Origin: Paraflavitalea soli
Lineage (GTDB): Bacteria > Bacteroidota > Bacteroidia > Chitinophagales > Chitinophagaceae
Length of the DNA stretch: 64,000 nt
Assembly (NCBI RefSeq): GCF_003555545.1
Contig: NZ_CP032157.1
Span: 5,150,546-5,214,545 of the forward strand
Direction of reading: 5' to 3'
Part shown: one piece after another, positions 62,297-64,000 of the stretch
Position numbering within the stretch: position 1 is the stretch's first letter
Layout of the letters: each line of letters starts with the position of its first letter
The notes under the pieces: model-generated
Database searches by the model: none
Told to the model about the DNA's origin: nothing
Seen by the model: the letters and a program-made list of their open reading frames with translations, nothing else
Translations under genes and position numbers: made by a program

Positions 62297-64000
62297 ATGG
62301 AGAAAACCCCCAGTCTGAGAAGATCTATTTTTCTGATGGTGGTTGCCGGAACTTTGGTTACGTCCGTTTCTGCTCAAAACAGAAGACCGGTTACGACGCC
62401 TTCTGCGACCGACACCACTAAACCCCGTACAGCGCTTACACCCCCTGTTCCCCCCAAGCCAGGCCCTAAGCCCTACAAAGAAATCATAACCGATAAAGCC
62501 CTCAGCCGTCAAGGGCTCTTTACCGTTCATAAAGTAGAGGACAAATGGTATTTTGAAGTGGGCGACTCCCTCCTGGGCAGGGATGTACTGGTTGTAAACC
62601 GCATTTCCAAAGCACCTGCCGATACCCGTTCCGGTTTCTTCGGATATGCAGGTGATGAGATCAACGAGAACGTGATCCGCTTTGAAAAAGGCCCCAACAA
62701 CAAGATCTTCCTCCGTAATATCTCTTTCTCGGTTTATGCAAAGGATTCTACGAAACCGATGTATAAATCTGTACAGAATTCCAATATTCAGCCCATTAGT
62801 GCCGCTTTTGATGTTAAAGCTTTCTCAAAGGACAGCACCGGTTCTGTGATAGATTTTACAGATTATATCTCCGGCGATAACGATATCTTCTTTTTCGCCC
62901 CCTTCTTTAAAACCGCTCTCCGCGTAGGCGGCTTACAACCCGATAAGTCTTATATCGTTGATATAAAGTCTTATCCTATCAATACGGAGATCAAAACGGT
63001 TAAGACCTATAGCAAAATGGCCGCGCCCTCCCCTATCCCTGGCTTAATGCCATCCGGACCTACGGGAAATGCCACTTTTGAACTTAACACCTCCATCGTA
63101 CTGCTGCCCAAGGTTCCCATGCGCCCCAGATACTATGATGACAGAGTTGCTTATTTTACCACGGAATACACAGATTTTGATGCAGATCCACAGGGTGTTA
63201 AAGACATCAGCATGATCACCCGCTGGAAATTGGAGCCAAAACCGGCCGATCTGGAGAAATTCAAGCGCGGAGAACTGGTAGAGCCTCAAAAGCCTATCAT
63301 CTATTATATTGACCCCGCTACCCCGGCAAAATGGGTTCCCTACCTTATTCAGGGTGTAAATGACTGGCAGAAAGCCTTCGAAAAAGCTGGCTTTAAGAAT
63401 GCCATCATGGCTAAGGTAGCACCTACCAAAGCGGAAGACAGCACCTGGAGCCTGGAAGATGCCCGTTTCTCGGCTATGGTCTACAAACCTTCTGATATTC
63501 CCAATGCCAGCGGTCCTCACGTACATGATCCCCGCAGTGGTGAGATCCTGGAATCGCATATCAACTGGTACCACAATGTAATGCGCCTGCTGCGTGACTG
63601 GTACCTGATCCAGGCATCACCCAGCGATCCCCGTGCCCGTAAAGCTGAGTTTGACGACGAGTTAATGGGGCAACTGATCCGTTTCGTTTCTTCTCATGAA
63701 GTAGGCCATACGCTCGGATTACCGCATAATATGGGTTCATCTGCAGGTACACCTGTTGAGAAACTGCGTGACAAAGCCTGGGTGGAAGCCAATGGTCACA
63801 CAGCTTCCATTATGGACTATGCCCGTTTCAACTATGTAGCCCAACCAGAAGACAAGATCGGCCCTGCAGGTCTCTACCCCCGTATCGGAGAATATGACCT
63901 GTTTTCCATTGAATGGGGTTACAGACCCATCCTCGATAAAGATGAAGAGGGCGAAAAGGCTGTTCTTAATGAATGGGCAAAGAACAACTACAACAATCCC
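62297..64000 (+). CDS. Secreted zinc-dependent metalloprotease (DUF5117 type), C-terminus cut by window edge
   Basis: 568 residues from ATG 62297, open to the window end. Signal ends near VTSVSAQ (26), then a Pro/Thr-rich linker (27-60). The DUF5117 region follows (about 65-330: FTVHKVEDKWYFEVGDSLLG, RDVLVVNRISKA, DFTDYISGDNDIFFFAPFF). The metzincin-like zinc motif is H467-E-V-G-H471-x-L-G-L-P-H477 (SSHEVGHTLGLPHN), with IMDYARFNYV downstream in place of the Met-turn. Family members are large (about 800 residues) exported proteases of Bacteroidota. The remaining C-terminal part lies outside. Divergent from exbB, with its own leader. Confidence 0.9.
   Translation, partial: MEKTPSLRRSIFLMVVAGTLVTSVSAQNRRPVTTPSATDTTKPRTALTPPVPPKPGPKPYKEIITDKALSRQGLFTVHKVEDKWYFEVGDSLLGRDVLVVNRISKAPADTRSGFFGYAGDEINENVIRFEKGPNNKIFLRNISFSVYAKDSTKPMYKSVQNSNIQPISAAFDVKAFSKDSTGSVIDFTDYISGDNDIFFFAPFFKTALRVGGLQPDKSYIVDIKSYPINTEIKTVKTYSKMAAPSPIPGLMPSGPTGNATFELNTSIVLLPKVPMRPRYYDDRVAYFTTEYTDFDADPQGVKDISMITRWKLEPKPADLEKFKRGELVEPQKPIIYYIDPATPAKWVPYLIQGVNDWQKAFEKAGFKNAIMAKVAPTKAEDSTWSLEDARFSAMVYKPSDIPNASGPHVHDPRSGEILESHINWYHNVMRLLRDWYLIQASPSDPRARKAEFDDELMGQLIRFVSSHEVGHTLGLPHNMGSSAGTPVEKLRDKAWVEANGHTASIMDYARFNYVAQPEDKIGPAGLYPRIGEYDLFSIEWGYRPILDKDEEGEKAVLNEWAKNNYNNP

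Noticed and set aside
1-64000. CRISPR arrays, tRNA or rRNA genes, transposases, phage integrases, toxin-antitoxin or defence genes
   Set aside because: Looked for on both strands; nothing seen. The tandem repeats found have only two or three copies and no spacer pattern.

Overview
The window looks like a chromosomal segment of a glycan-degrading Bacteroidota, most like the Chitinophagaceae. This rests on two SusC/SusD pairs, an Oar-type TonB receptor, TonB proteins with the Bacteroidota-specific N-terminal segment, many secreted lipoproteins, and promoters of the TTTG / TAnnTTTG type instead of sigma70 boxes. I saw no rRNA, tRNA, CRISPR array, insertion sequence or phage gene.

Region 1 (1-16.8 kb, all minus strand) is an alginate utilisation locus. 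In transcription order it holds SusC, SusD, a surface lipoprotein, a GntR/FCD regulator, a long PL6 lyase, a PL17 oligoalginate lyase, a KdgF-like cupin, a BD-FAE-like esterase, an MFS uronate transporter, an SDR that probably reduces the unsaturated uronate product, and a second PL6 lyase that runs off the window. Together these would bind and import alginate pieces, cut them to monomers, linearise the monomers and reduce them toward KDG. A 27-bp double palindrome of the uronate/FadR operator type lies on the SusC promoter and probably binds the encoded GntR protein.

Region 2 (17-18.8 kb) is a small variable patch: a decayed coding fragment, a DUF4262 protein, a two-piece membrane protein split at an A6G run, and a 97-bp inverted-repeat element.

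Region 3 (18.8-31.6 kb, minus) is an alpha-glucan locus: SusC, SusD, a GH71 alpha-1,3-glucanase and an inverting-type GH97 enzyme. A SusR-like (DUF6377) regulator lies upstream, followed by a secreted PHP-like metallohydrolase. The gene set suggests alpha-1,3-glucan (fungal or microbial wall polymer) as target.

Region 4 (31.6-51.8 kb) is mostly housekeeping and small operons: a nucleoid-associated protein, a DinB-like protein, an outer-membrane barrel protein, a divergent App1-like phosphatase / lipid kinase pair, DUF1415, a 40-residue membrane protein, an M16 protease with a glycine-rich expansion, a P1 peptidase with a class IV aminotransferase, a TetR-SDR module with two identical operators, an exported Gfo/Idh/MocA protein, an orphan ABC ATPase, an esterase and a cysteine-synthase-like enzyme.

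Region 5 (51.8-64 kb) holds an Oar-like receptor with a small upstream ORF, a PpiC-like protein, mnmE, the exbB-exbD-exbD-tonB-tonB energy-transducing cluster that would power the SusC transporters, and the first 568 residues of a secreted zinc metalloprotease.

First-30-kb gene borders repeatedly carry simple, sentence-like intergenic repeats and hairpins that no gene explains. Several starts appear to be non-ATG.
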